A stretch of 64,000 nucleotides of DNA from Sistotremastrum niveocremeum HHB9708 (GCA_001630475.1 KV419427.1:331612-395611), one strand, 5' to 3'. Positions 46,268 through 57,315 are shown, numbered from the stretch's first letter. A program made the numbers and translations. The notes: generated from the sequence alone by a model not told the origin.

Positions 46268-46287
46268 GCTCAGCGTTTTCTGCAGCA

Positions 46288-46622
46288 GTCGAAGGACTTA
46301 GACGACGCAGGAGGGTCTCGGCAAAAGCCGGTACGCGTTGTTCTCTCGACCGCGAGAGCTTGACAGAGACGGCGCGTCCCCCAGCATCCCCAGGGATGAC
46401 ATAGAGATTGTTCTCTGTCCCGGGGTGTCTGACTACACGTTGACCCCTTCGAGGCAGATACGTGACGCGTATCTGCTTCGTTGCTCTACCTCCGACTGCG
46501 TCAGGCGCGTCGGTTGAATGTCCACAGCAGCCTACTTGACTGATCCCTTGTGGAAAGCTGTGGTACAAGGGAGAAGGCAGCAAGCTAGTCGGACCCCTTT
46601 GAGAACATCCTCTTCCTGTCAT
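46288..46622 (-). CDS. ORF directly upstream of the TET/JBP gene, possible displaced N-terminus
   Basis: ATG 46622 opens a frame continuing to beyond 46288 with YHSFPQGISQVG, NNLYVIPGDAGGRAVSVKLS and PAFAETLLRRLSP, a coding-like composition. It overlaps the TET start region but is in a different frame. If the original protein began here, a one-base change or an unnoticed intron near 46290 separates the parts. Alternatively it is an upstream ORF. Confidence 0.4.
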
Positions 46623-46753
46623 CCTGCTGGTATTTTATCATGAATCAATCCCCTGGATCGCACGCATCAACTGGCCCGGGCCCGAAGAGTCTCTTTTAAT
46701 GGATGGAACCGCGTTTCTTGGATTAGGTGAGTGAGCTTTACCGTTATCAAGTG

Positions 46754-47305
46754 CATCAACTTATATTTTGACTTGCCCCAGCCTGCGACCTTGATCGATA
46801 CGCGTAACGCGTACGTTCGGCCGCATGCACCCCTTCCCCTTTCCCAATTCTACCCCTTGCTTGCCCCATTACTATCATATTATGGGTGATCTAGAATTTC
46901 AAGAGCTATTTTACTGTCAATGCCTCCGCACTTGCGCACCAAGTACGCTTGACAGTCACTCGTTGTGTACCATACGGTCACAAAAATGCCATCGTTTGGT
47001 CAGAGATTCTAGTGAGTGGCATTTTTGTTTATGAAGTCCATCTACTTATACCTCGAGTTGCTCCAGCCTGCGGCCTTGATCGAAACGCGTACTTGCAGAC
47101 GCGTATTGTTTTTCCTCCTCCCCGAAACTACGCGATCTCCCTTCACTCATTCTCATCTTCCGTCTGATTTAGAGCTTCAGAATTTGCGCTGCTTTTTGGT
47201 GTCGATGCTCCGCTCCCTTGCAAGCTAGGTATGCTTTCAGACGCTCGATGTGTACCATATGCTCACTAATCTCCGATCGATCGTTTGGTCAGATCTCTAG
47301 GCGAT
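46754..47305. repeat. Diverged tandem duplication of about 275 bases upstream of TET/JBP
   Basis: Unit 1 (about 46754-47038) and unit 2 (about 47039-47305) share ordered blocks. These are CAACTTATA/CTACTTATA, CCAGCCTGCGACCTTGATCG with ACGCGTA soon after, TGTGTACCATACGGTCAC (against ATGCTCAC) and ATCGTTTGGTCAGA with TCTAG. The duplicated block lies 5' of the TET/JBP gene, between it and the gene at 48561, and could hold promoter elements (inference). Confidence 0.7.
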
Positions 47306-47922
47306 TTCTTGAGTTCCCTTGATACATGTGTTGAACGCTCATCTGCCAGAACGCACGTTTGACATGAACATACAAACTAGCCATACGATGCTGTGAGAGG
47401 GCACGACGGTGAGTGGTTTATGCGATATTGTTTCGAATATTTATTATGCTGTAGGGGTGAGACTTCATACATATATGGGTGAGGATTGAGTCTTGTCGGC
47501 CTGACGAATTGTTAGCTTGGCACATAAAAGAAAATACTTAGTGTAGAAATATTGATTATAAATGAATTACGAAGGCACTTAAGTGCACAAGCGACGGGTC
47601 ATGACACTCCGAAATACGGTTATGCCCCGATATAGGCATTTTCTAATCGGAAATTCGACCCCTGATGTCATGTTTAAATGCAATTCTTCACACACGCACA
47701 CACGCGCGCACTAAGATTATGATTTTCGCCAAATTGCCTCAGTTCTGAGATCTTACAAGTCAAGACCACAATGCGATGAGGTTGGTGTATTTACATGACA
47801 CATGTCAATCTCAAGTAATTTCTCAACGGATAGAAGAAGTGCGAAAGAAAGGGGGAAAGACTCCAAAAGACGAAGCAAAGACACAATGTTGATGAATCAC
47901 AGTATGGAAGGGTGCGTCATGG
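47306..47922. other. Intergenic
   Basis: AT-rich 3' flank of the gene ending at 47923, with a short CA/CG run (ACACACGCACACACGCGCGC) at about 47690-47710. No coding signal. Confidence 0.5.
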
Positions 47923-48561
47923 CTATGGACTGGAGGATGAAGAACTGGTAGTTGTGGAAGGGATATAAGTGGGATCATCAACAGAAGCAACAGAAAGCTG
48001 CTTTTCTACATGGGCCATCAGTCAAGTAACATTGCCATAAGAAAAAAATCTCACCGAATTCGCCCCAAACTTTCTCGGCCCAATCCCACCATGGGTACCT
48101 GGACTTGACACGGTCTAGTTTCGTAGGACTGATCAGTTACCGTTACGATAGAGTAGAGTAAGCCAGAAATATACCAAGGGTTTTCGGTCCGTTACCAATA
48201 TCCCCCTTCACTGCTTGATACGTCTTGCTCATGCTACGATTACCACCGTTTCAATTAGATCATGGTTTGAACGAGACAACGTTACTTACTGAGCAACATG
48301 AGCCCTCACACGTCGTTCAAAGCCACGGGGATTCCTCCTATACGGCTTGCTGAACTCTGGATCATCTCTGAAGACCCTACGCGCGATGAAATACGCGCAG
48401 CTCTGGCCCTGCTTTGGCTTAGTCTGGCAGCCAAGATGATACCCCCAATCTAAACAAGTAGGGTACAATTCGAGAGTTTCCATGATAGCGTCGGAGTATG
48501 GTGAATCAGAGCCCTTCCAGTCCAAGCGGCGAGAGAGGGGGGATGGACGCTTTCCAGGCAT
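47923..48561 (-). CDS. Unknown compact four-exon protein, 156 residues
   Basis: ATG 48561 opens MPGKRPSPLSRRLDWKGSDS. Exon 1 (to 48290) includes LDWGYHLGCQTKPKQGQSC and AYFIARRVFRDDPEFSKPY. After introns of about 55 bases come HMSKTYQAVKGDIGNG, RVKSRYPWWDWAEKVWGEF (reached by an acceptor at ...AACTAG) and a Ser/Thr-rich tail ending SSSSSP at TAG 47923. All phases agree and no lesion is seen. Two cysteines in exon 1 and the aromatic PWWDW motif are distinctive. No signal peptide or membrane helix. I believe similar hypothetical proteins occur in other Agaricomycetes but cannot name a family. It lies upstream of the TET/JBP gene on the same strand. Confidence 0.6.
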
Positions 48562-50246
48562 AGTGAGCGACTGGCTTAGGTAGGGGGAGAAGAATAACGT
48601 ACTCGTCCTCTCAAGCCTCAATTTATATCCTTTGCGTTGCCCTCTCTAACTCGGTCCGGCCAGTAAAGGTTGATCAGATGGAATTCTCGAATAATCCTCG
48701 AGTGCAGGGCTGGATTGGATTAATATTAGATTCAAGAAGACAGGTTTGACTTGACCGTACCTGGAATGCAGAAAAATTCCTTATATAGTCAAAAACAACC
48801 TTGACAGGGACACCCTGTGAAACCGAACAGAGGAAGGCGGGAGCAAATGATGGTCTCGAAGGTGATTTAGGTGAGATCTATTAGCGCGATACTAGGCGAT
48901 GACGTACGTGAGACAGGATGAGACAAGGAGACAAACAACGGAGGCCAAAAAATTCCTTATAAGGGAATTTTTGGTCAATAGGGTTCAATTGATGGGAATG
49001 GCCAAGATCCAGACGGCGCGCCCGCCAGAAAAAACTTGACTGGACCATCTGGGCGACAGACGGAGACGTGGACCGTTGACGAGAAAAGAGGACGCGGAGT
49101 GACGGTGAGCAGGGGGCCGGCTTTGAGGAGAGCGATTGGGATGACGAGGTGGTAACGAGACCTAGACCACGCTCTTATTGACGTCGCCTGGCAGTCTCGG
49201 CATCTACACTAGTAGCCGGAGGCGATCAGCAGGGCGAGAAGAGGATGATTGGGCGACGGGCATGCCATCATCTAGCACCCACAGCCCCGCCCGCTCTTAG
49301 ATTTTCAGAAGAGAACACTCACTGATAAATCTGCTCAGGATACCGGAATGGTAAATATACTTGATCCTTCCCCAATGATTGTGCACTTCAGCAGTACCAT
49401 CGAGGAGCTTGGTGATGGCGAAGTTCGGTTCGGTTCGAACGCGGTTCGGACGCTTTGAGGACGCCTTCAATTTTTTTCTTCTTCTCCCGAGAAATCTTGA
49501 GAGCACGCGCGAGATTACTCTTCAAAAAGAAAATGTCTATATTGAGCAGCCATATACTAGACTCATATTGGGACGACGAAGGTACTTGTGGAATCATACA
49601 GTCTTGAAACGAAACACCACAAGCCACGGGCGAACGCAGATGGTGCAACAGAGACCCGGACGGAGATTCGTAGGGTTATCGATGCACGGCGAGTGAATTA
49701 TCTTCTCGAGGATGACAGATTGGGAGTGTTCAAAGGACAAAATTAGGAAGAAGTTAGCACGAGGTTCGAGAAGAACGGAAGAGGGGACGCACCATGATGA
49801 TCAACTCAAGTTCTCATACCATCTCTCAACCGCCCTGTCTTCCCAACCGTTAGCTTTCCAGCCTCGAACTTCCTCGATATCGATAAGTCGTACGGCCATT
49901 GCACAACTCTGTTCTCGTGTGTGAGCGGGTGGCGCACGTTTGGTATTATTCTGCATAAAAGACCGTTGGTGAGTGGAATGTGTCGAGACAGATGAGATAG
50001 GACTAAAGAAATTCTTACCGGAGAGATCGAAACGCGATAAACATGATCGGACGCAACGTTCGGTGAGGCGACGGTCCGAGAATGACGCCGCCTCAGTTTG
50101 AAAGCAAGACACAGGAGAAGGAGATATGACGCGGATTGAGGAGGATGCAGATGAATTATCAAGAGCCGCAATTTGAAGATGAGCTGGAGGATAGTTGAAT
50201 CGCTGCATGGCGGTGGACGTGTGAAGCAAGCGCTGAGCGATGACGA
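48562..50246. other. Long intergenic stretch with an inverted repeat at 48945-48974
   Basis: Contains an imperfect 30-base palindrome (CCAAAAAATTCC...GGGAATTTTTGG, 48945-48974). The AAAATTCCTTAT core also occurs at about 48774. Frames at 49297-49696 and 49801-50313 overlap on both strands; the minus frame from an ATG near 50210 (MQRFNYPPAHLQIAALD) is open for about 135 codons to 49801 but has no recognised family. Confidence 0.4.
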
Positions 50247-50357
50247 AAAGCAGTGACGCCAAGTCACTGCTTTCGAGGGGAGAATTCCACTGATATGAGT
50301 GACACCAAGTCACTCATATCGCGCGAGGGCAACGACAAGCACCAAGCTTGTCGTTGC
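50247..50357. repeat. Cluster of three perfect hairpins with near-identical loops
   Basis: Three inverted repeats stand in a row. The stems are AAAGCAGTGAC (50247-50273, 11 bp), GATATGAGTGAC (50292-50320, 12 bp) and GCAACGACAAGC (50329-50357, 12 bp). Every stem is perfectly paired. The five-base loops are GCCAA, ACCAA and ACCAA. Stems 1 and 2 share only GTGAC next to the loop; stem 3 is different. As RNA these would be stable stem-loops on either strand. Confidence 0.9.
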
Positions 50358-50998
50358 GTGGAGTTGTCGCCAGAGAACATAGCGAATTTTGAGGTCTTGT
50401 GATGCTCTTGGAAAACATTGAGCTACTGATATGGCCGAGAAAGCGGTTGTTACTGTCTCTTGATGAGAGGTATGTTGACAGTACAGAGCATCTGGTAAGA
50501 CTGGACGCGATGGCGTGTCGATGGCGTGTCGATGGCGGCGAACGACGACTGCGACGGGTGTGTTTGCATCCGTTTGACCAAGACCTCAACCTTCCACTTG
50601 ACATATCATCCTCTGCCATCATAAACCGGTCTCTCCTCGATGCTGCGGCAGCCGCTTTGACCACACATCGTGTCTTGAGAACGGCAAATGGCCTCCCGAA
50701 CAAACTTTTATATGCCGATGGATGAGGAAGAACCTCGAGATCATGCCAACGTCGGGTTTTCGAGAATAACAGTAAGTCACTCTGCAAGCTTTGCTTCCAG
50801 CCTCACCTCTAACATCGGTCCGTAGGCCTGCCAACACAGTCGCTAGCCCATGATCTCGCCCTTGGTGACCTCCCGAGCATTGGAAACAGACAGACCGTAC
50901 TCCACACCGGCCTGCTACCTGCACCGTCCTCCTCCACTCTCTTGGTACCAGCATGAACCGTTTGGGATTGTCATCAAACTGTCGACCACAACCATCCA
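50358..50998. other. Unassigned
   Basis: Open frames on both strands without recognised family. A short tandem repeat GATGGCGTGTC is present about two and a half times at about 50508-50537. Confidence 0.4.
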
Positions 50999-51376
50999 AT
51001 GATCGACAACGACCATTGCAGCGTAATGTCCTTTCCAGTATTATGTCTGACTGCCTGTATCCTGCTCTGGCTGCCCTCCCTGTCTTCCGGCTTGACTGTT
51101 CCTACGTCTGGAATCAAAGAAGAAACTGACCGTATCGTTGACTCAAAGATCGACAGACCCCGCCACGCTTTATTCTTGTCACCAGTGCCCAGCACTGACG
51201 TCGACTTCGACATAGGAAAATTAGCAACCTTCTTGGCAACAAAATTTCTCCATCTCAACCCTGCGCGCAGGGAGGGTCGACCGGATGGATGCGTATGGGA
51301 TCGATCGGACTGGTTGAGTCTTGTCACAGAGTTTATTACCCGGCCGTATATAATAGACATCGGGATCATGCGATAG
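50999..51376 (+). CDS. Candidate small secreted protein, about 125 codons
   Basis: ATG 50999 (or an internal ATG at 51029) opens a frame to TAG 51376. After the internal Met the sequence SFPVLCLTACILLWLPSLSS looks like a signal peptide, followed by a soluble Asp/Arg-rich part (DFDIGKLATFLATKFLHLN). An equally long frame lies on the opposite strand, so this is tentative. No family recognised. Confidence 0.28.
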   Translation: MIDNDHCSVMSFPVLCLTACILLWLPSLSSGLTVPTSGIKEETDRIVDSKIDRPRHALFLSPVPSTDVDFDIGKLATFLATKFLHLNPARREGRPDGCVWDRSDWLSLVTEFITRPYIIDIGIMR

Positions 51377-51487
51377 ACAACTGTACAGTACGATTTGCGT
51401 CATTCAAGGAAAGTATCTGATGTTACAAATATGGACTCATGTGTACTATTTGCTCAAGGGCTGACCGGAGTGATGGATGGCCTCCTC

Positions 51488-52315
51488 CTACGCCGCTGAG
51501 AGGTTCGGTTCACTGTGAGTGGGACAGCAGATGTGGGGGAAGGTGGCTATAGGCTGTGTAAGCATGTTAATACCTGCAGCGGTTAATGAACATACGGGAA
51601 GGTTTCCCTCTGCGGCTTTCTGCAACTTCTCTCTCTTGGACTTGTCCCTGGCCGATTTCATGACCGCCTTCATGACTTCCGTGACTGGCCAGGCGTTGAC
51701 ATAAGCCTCAAGAATGGGAAAATTTTGCTTGACCTATTCCGGTCAGTTGACCTTATCCATAAACGCGGCTCAAAATGCAAACCTTGTTGATTACGATTTG
51801 CCTTAAATCCGTATCTTGTTCGCTGTAGGGAGCAGTGATGTCAAGATGCATACCGCACAGATGTTTTACTAGTTTCTGTGTTTCCGATGAGTTTCATGAG
51901 ATTGGGAAAAGGTTCTGTCACTACCTACCTGAAGACTTTCAATTTCATCAGCCCTCCATCCCAATTGTCTCAATTTAGCATCCAAACTGTATCCTCCTCC
52001 GTTTGGGCGGCCTGCGCTCCCCGCCGGCTTTGGGATCTGCTGCGCACTAAAGTTCTGCATCCGTTCAGAGCTTGCTGATGGGTCGGCCGCAGGACGAGCT
52101 GGACAAACACTGGGCTCCACATGTGAGGCAGGGACATGGGGAGGTTCCTGATCTGGCAATGGTTGGATAAAGTGCCTCGCTTGATCAGATTCTGGGTTGA
52201 TTGGCTTGTAGCGCCGACGACACATGATGGTCCTGAAGTCGAGGGGGAGCTCCTTTGTGAACTTGACGCGATGCATGATTTGGGGAAGGTGGCGATGAGA
52301 GCGGAAGCGTGTCAT
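51488..52315 (-). CDS. Unknown four-exon protein, 227 residues
   Basis: ATG 52315 begins MTRFRSHRHLPQIMHRVKFT. Exon 1 ends at 51929 after a Pro/Ser-rich linker and LRQLGWRADEIESLQ. Exon 2 gives HLCGMHLDITAPYSEQDTDL, exon 3 FPILEAYVNAWPVTEVMK with a basic run RDKSKREKLQKA, and exon 4 a Cys/Pro tail ending at TAG 51488. All four exons join in phase 0 across introns of 42-65 bases. The order 'short basic N-terminus, disordered linker, C-terminal helical module with a Y..AWPV motif' is one I associate with uncharacterised Agaricomycete proteins that occur in several copies per genome. No enzymatic motif. Confidence 0.6.
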
Positions 52316-53063
52316 AGTATGCGATACACTCTGTCGTCTGAGTGAGCTTATCAACTCAACTTGCATAACACCCACGTTTTTGTCGTTACGAAAAGGGCGA
52401 TGGGGTCAATCTGAGTCTGGGTCCGCTCAGTCATTGTTGCCATTGTACTTCAAAGATCATTGTTCGCCAAGTATCCCATTGTTCATGGTCTTTCTGGAGC
52501 GTCAGACACGGTTAGCCTCGACCGCTGCTGCTACTCGTCCCAGCTCTCGTCCCTCGTAAACGTAAGCACGGTGGGTTAAGTAAGCTAAGTACGACACCTT
52601 CTCCATATACTAACCGTCTCATGCAACCAACACCATCGCCGCCACAAAGTGGATAGATGACGATCGATGACGGCTCAGCATTCAAAGCACTTTTGTTGAT
52701 AAAGACTGCCGGATACATATCGATATAATGAAACGTCCAAGGTGCGGCAGCATTTCCTGCACATCGTGTGAACTGATGGCAACCTGGCATCGTGCAGGGG
52801 ACTCGGCTGGGGCTATGACCCGGGGCTCAAGATGTTGCATGCCGATGTACGATCAAGATGGTCATGCACCGGTCATGGCGTGGTATTGTACCTCTTTTGA
52901 TTAGGTTGGTATTGTTCCTTGACCCCAAGCCGAATCTATTCTGAACTTCTGGCAGTCGTTTTCCGAGTCATAAAACAGGCCATCCTAGTTTCCTGTTCGC
53001 CCCGCTGATCCACGCATCTATCCGTCTTACAGCCAACACACAGCTCCATACCCAACAGTATCG
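52316..53063. other. Intergenic, 5' flank of A3 and of the gene at 52315
   Basis: A minus-strand ATG frame at 52790 (MPGCHQFTRCAGNAAAPW, about 60 codons to a GTTAGT donor) might be a small gene, but it is unsupported. No other signal. Confidence 0.4.
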
Positions 53064-54114
53064 ATGACACGCGTGCATTTCGAACCCACCAGTCCTAACG
53101 ATAGTTTCATACGACTCACAGATGAGCATTGCTACGTCATACCAAAGTCAATGATCGACTTTCACCCACGCACTATGATTACCGGACCCAGAACGGAGCT
53201 TCTCGCAGTGGTCAATTCTCTCTCTCTGTTCAATTGCATACGCGCACAGCCCAAACTTCGAAGATCACTCTTTGTGTGTGAGCTCATTTGGTATTTGTGA
53301 CTGGATGTTGATTTCTGCCCTCATTGTAGGGAGTCGTTGCGAAAGACGGTCAACCGCATAGCAGCAGAGTATCTGAGGAGCAGTCTCCGACTCAATCGGA
53401 AATAGATTCCCATGAGTCCTCCCCGAATCCCACTAGCTTGCTTATATGGGACCAACCATCCATTCAAGAACTTGGACGTCCGGCACTGCGAGGCTGTACG
53501 GACATCCTCCGGATACTCTCATGTTTTCCCTCCACTTCTCCCCACTCGTCCGAAAACTGGATCACCGATCTAATCATGCGTTCATTATTCGACTTCCGCG
53601 CACTCGACGCCCAAGTGAAAGTCCTCAGTATCTCTTTCGCTTGCACGACCGTCCAAGCCTCTGTCTGCATTGGAGTCAAAGGTAGTTCTGCGCTAGCCGA
53701 TAGTCGAGCGCTTCTCTCAGAATACATCGACCGAAATGTTGAGTCGACATGGCGAAGACGCGACAATTTCTTTTATCTCACCGACCCCGCTACCGCTGCT
53801 AAAATCAGCCCCACTCATCTCAAAGAGTGCATTGATTCAACGATGTAAGTTGTGTCACCTGCTGGATCCCCTTTCCTCAAACGATGGTTCGTTCTAGGCT
53901 TTTGTCGGTAGCACCCGCTGTTCCAAAGCTCAAGAAACATGTCAAAGTCAGCACTCTTAGAATGAAGTTGATCCAAAGGGCAATCGCCATGAAACAAAGC
54001 CAAAGGCATTCCATATCGAAGGCCAGGAATCGCAGGCCATCCCCGAAGGGTCGTTCAAATGTGAGTACTCCGTCCCAAGATTCGTGTGCTGGACTTGGTT
54101 CTTACACGTGTTAA
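53064..54114 (+). CDS. Unknown family A, copy A3, about 313 residues
   Basis: ATG 53064 and exons 53064-53273, 53330-53844 and 53898-54114 join in frame; introns are 56 and 53 bases with donors GTGTGT and GTAAGT. Exon 2 is 515 bases, as in A1 and A2. Motifs are FIRLTDEHCYVIPKSMIDFH, LLIWDQPSIQELGRPALRGC, TDILRILSCFP, NWITDLIMRSLFDFRALDAQ, VKVLSISFACTTVQASVCIG and WRRRDNFFYLTDPATAAKIS. Exon 3 is basic (KKHVKVSTLRMKLIQRA). A donor at 54061 (GTGAGT) may trim the last 18 residues. This is the best-preserved copy and looks functional. No known domain recognised. Confidence 0.74.
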
Positions 54115-56159
54115 AGAAAGGTCCAGCGTGACTTTGGGCACCAATCTCGATGAGGTCAAACCTTGCTTCTGATGTTATTTTCAATGCTGACTATTCTCTT
54201 TGAAGTGAGGGATTCAGCTAGCCGCTGTTTCAAACGACGATTGTCTGTTATCTACGTTATACCAACAATCTGCGCTGGAGCGGTGCTGAGATTTGCGCGC
54301 GCAAGAAGCCAAGCCGAGAAGCGGTTATAAGTTAATTCGATTATACCAAGATGTTTTGAATTGTTGTAGATATCTTCCAGCAAAGACAAATTCACATTCT
54401 CCAATGAAATAATGATGTGGTCAATCACTTGTAGACAAGAATATGTGAGCACTCAGAGACGACTGAGTTCTGAGACACCCAAAGAGCTCAGACTTTTTGG
54501 CAATTCTTTCTACATGACAGTGAACAACAGCTGCAAGTGCCTACCACTGTACCCCATGCCAGGCCTCATGCCGGTGATCAGGAGAAGTATGGGGGATGGA
54601 TGTACGATCGATTTTATTACAGCATTCGAAACCAGCTCATATCCGAAAAAGCACGAAGCGCGACAGCCTACAGTCCAAACAGCGTACTTCTGCCCTCACG
54701 TCTATCTACAGTGATCTGCCTGGATCTCCTTCTCCTCCTCATCTGGACCAAAGCAGTTATGATGCTTCAGCCGCATGCTTGCTCGTCTGCTATTGACGCT
54801 ATATCTTTGGTAAGCCTGATATAAAAGCGAAACCACGAAGACTGAACTTACGGTGCATCTCCGAGCGCGCATGAACGTACGTAAGTTCAAGTTACTCTTC
54901 GAACACACATTCCGGACAGGTTAGAGTTCAGGATATGCGATGCATGGATATATGACGGACTCTCACAGATTCATTGTACGTTACATCCGACTGTGTTGAA
55001 CACGCTGTTGAACTTGCAATAAGACGATGAAGTCGAAAACTGTGGAATTGTTTTGAGAGAGAAGTCAAGGGAAGAATTAAGGAACATACGAAGTGCTGAT
55101 TTTGAGAGCGTGTGGAAAGAGAGACCCCATGGTTGAATGATCCGAGAGTGACGACGCCTATGAGACACATGGTATGACGCGAGGTGGCGTACACAGAGGA
55201 GGGATGATAAGCTCGTCAGCACACTGCTAATGTGGTCTCGTCAGCGCGGCGTTGGAGCATACTGAGGATGGACTGAAAGGGCGATCATCAGCGACCGGAC
55301 GGGAAGAGGATGTATGAGAAAGCGCGAGAGATGATCTTGGTTGCGAAGGCTCATGGACTAGTTGCGGTGGAGAGACGGGCAGAGAGGCAATGTTGACCAT
55401 GGTGCGGGCCAGGGTTTTATCGAGCGCGGCAGATGCTAGTTTGCCTTCTCACAAGACCCCCTTGGTCTGATTCAACATCGAGAGGCTCGTCAAGAACGCC
55501 AGAGTCCAGTGCGATGTCGATTCGAGGTTAACGCCTTGACGATGAGAGGGTGGCTCAGAGATGTTTCGTCGGATTATGTAATTACGACCGCGAACGGATG
55601 TGGTAGATGCGCGGCTCTCGTTGTTCTCGAGGTCAATCGACGACATCGTCACAGTACACCGATACTATACATCATCTGTCCCTCGGATGCTTTCAACATG
55701 AATTGAGCCCCTAGCGATTCCTCAAACCAAGGTTAACACAAGACCTCGAGTCACCCTCAAGCTCAATCAATAAATTCTGGGTCCCACCTCCAAGCACGCG
55801 TGCAGCCGAACAAGGCCTTGCGAAAAAAATAGCATTTTGTCGAGCCCTGCCAAACGCGGTAGAATGACGTCTAGACACGTCGTGGTATTTTCTGGACGTA
55901 TTCTCATAAGCAGGTACCTTCTCAGACATTCGATATGCTTGCAAGATCATGAAACAAATCGCGATACTCGCAGCTATTCTGACTAAGCAAACTCAGCAGC
56001 TCGTTTCACGTCACCCTTGTCCAACGAAAATTCTTGCAGTAAATTATCGCAATCGATGGGAAGGAGGTAGTATGATGTCAGCCTTCTGAAATCAATATAC
56101 CATTGGACAATGGTGGTGTTCTACACTGTTATCGCTACGAAAAAGCAAGGTACATCAGA
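54115..56159. other. Long stretch without a supportable gene
   Basis: About 2 kb with scattered frames of 60-100 codons on both strands (for example 54412-54714 plus, 55222-54971 minus, 55950-55711 minus). None has a start, splice pattern and recognisable family together. The last (SEKVPAYENTSRKYHDVSRR) looks the most coding-like. Confidence 0.4.
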
Positions 56160-57315
56160 ACAAAACAGAAGTGCCGTCTGAGCACGAAACTTACCAGTTT
56201 TTGGAAAATAACTGCCTCAAAAGCGCAATCTCTCTCCATCATTGGTCCTCGTCTCGTGGGAGCACTGTCCCCAACAGCACTACCAGCTCTTCCCCAGGGT
56301 TATCCGACTTCAGCACCTGATGCATATGAGGTTATCAATGTCTACGTCAACGTCACCGAGGCCTTGGCCCAGCCCCGTCCTTTCGAGTTCGAAGTGAAAC
56401 CGGAGGGGTTGAAGCTAGTGCAGAGACTTAGAGATTATAGAAGAGGGATCACAGAAGACGTACCGGTGGTCACAAGGCCATCCGAGAACAATCCATCGAC
56501 TCTGTTCGCACGTCCACCAGATACCAACACAGGACTGCAAGGTGATGCGGCATGGGAAGATCTAGGTCTTGACCAGATCACGAATCATCTGTGCGGATGC
56601 ATCAGCGGGAACGTTCAAAGTTTTGAGAGGACTATACGGCATGGTCACTCTCTGTACGTAGATCGACGAATGTGTTGCGCAATATCATAAGGCCTAACCT
56701 GGCTGGAGAAATTGATTGATGGTACGAAGCTATGATAAGCCATTTCAGTGATACTGTTGTACCGGGGATCGAAAATATTGCCAGGGGTGCTGCGACGGCA
56801 CGAGCAAACCCTGACGCGTCCAGCACAGTTCCATCAAAGCAATCCACCTGCGAAACAAACCGGATAAGTGATATGTCCCGGGTACGTGCTCGAGCTCTTA
56901 CCAGAGGACGTCGGTGATCTAACATCCTTTCCTGCTGCAAGCGGAGCAACTTTTTCCTGGAAAATTGAAGTTTCCGGATGATGGGCTAACATTGCGTGCC
57001 GAATCTGCGATACATGCTGACGGGTGCTTGTCACATTGCCGGGACCTACGAAGGAATCGTTATTTCAGCACAATCCAGAAACACTTGGTGCACGGTGTTC
57101 CACTTACGATGGTAAGAAAATGGTTTGGCATGAACGACTTGAAGAAGAAGGTAATAAAGACTGTTGATGAAGTCAAAATCGGCAAGTGGAAAGCCCCAAA
57201 TATGGCCAGGAAATTCACCGCGAGGCACAGGGCGCTTGACTTTCACAAGCGAGGGATGAGGTTGATTGCTCATGAGAAAATTGAGCGGATCCGCTCGTTC
57301 GCGCGGCGTACATGA
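56160..57315 (+). CDS. Unknown multi-exon gene, 5' end not found
   Basis: Two coding-looking blocks stand on the plus strand. Block 1 (about 56160-56645) contains LPQGYPTSAPDAYEVINVYV, FEFEVKPEGLKLVQRLRDY and AWEDLGLDQITNHLCGC. Block 2 (about 56750-57315) contains VVPGIENIARGAATARANP, then after a probable intron FPDDGLTLRAESAIHADG and a basic C-terminal part (WFGMNDLKKKVIKTVDEV, MARKFTARHRALDFHKRG) ending at TGA 57315. No ATG in frame was found at the 5' end, so first exons are missing or decayed. The C-terminus is strongly basic; function unknown. Confidence 0.42.

Noticed and set aside
50247-50357. Hairpin cluster as a CRISPR array
   Set aside because: Only three units, stems differ in sequence, spacers are 8 and 18 bases, and the host is a eukaryote.
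50974-51369. Minus-strand ORF opposite the candidate secreted protein
   Set aside because: No recognisable motif; the plus frame has a signal-peptide-like start, though neither is well supported.
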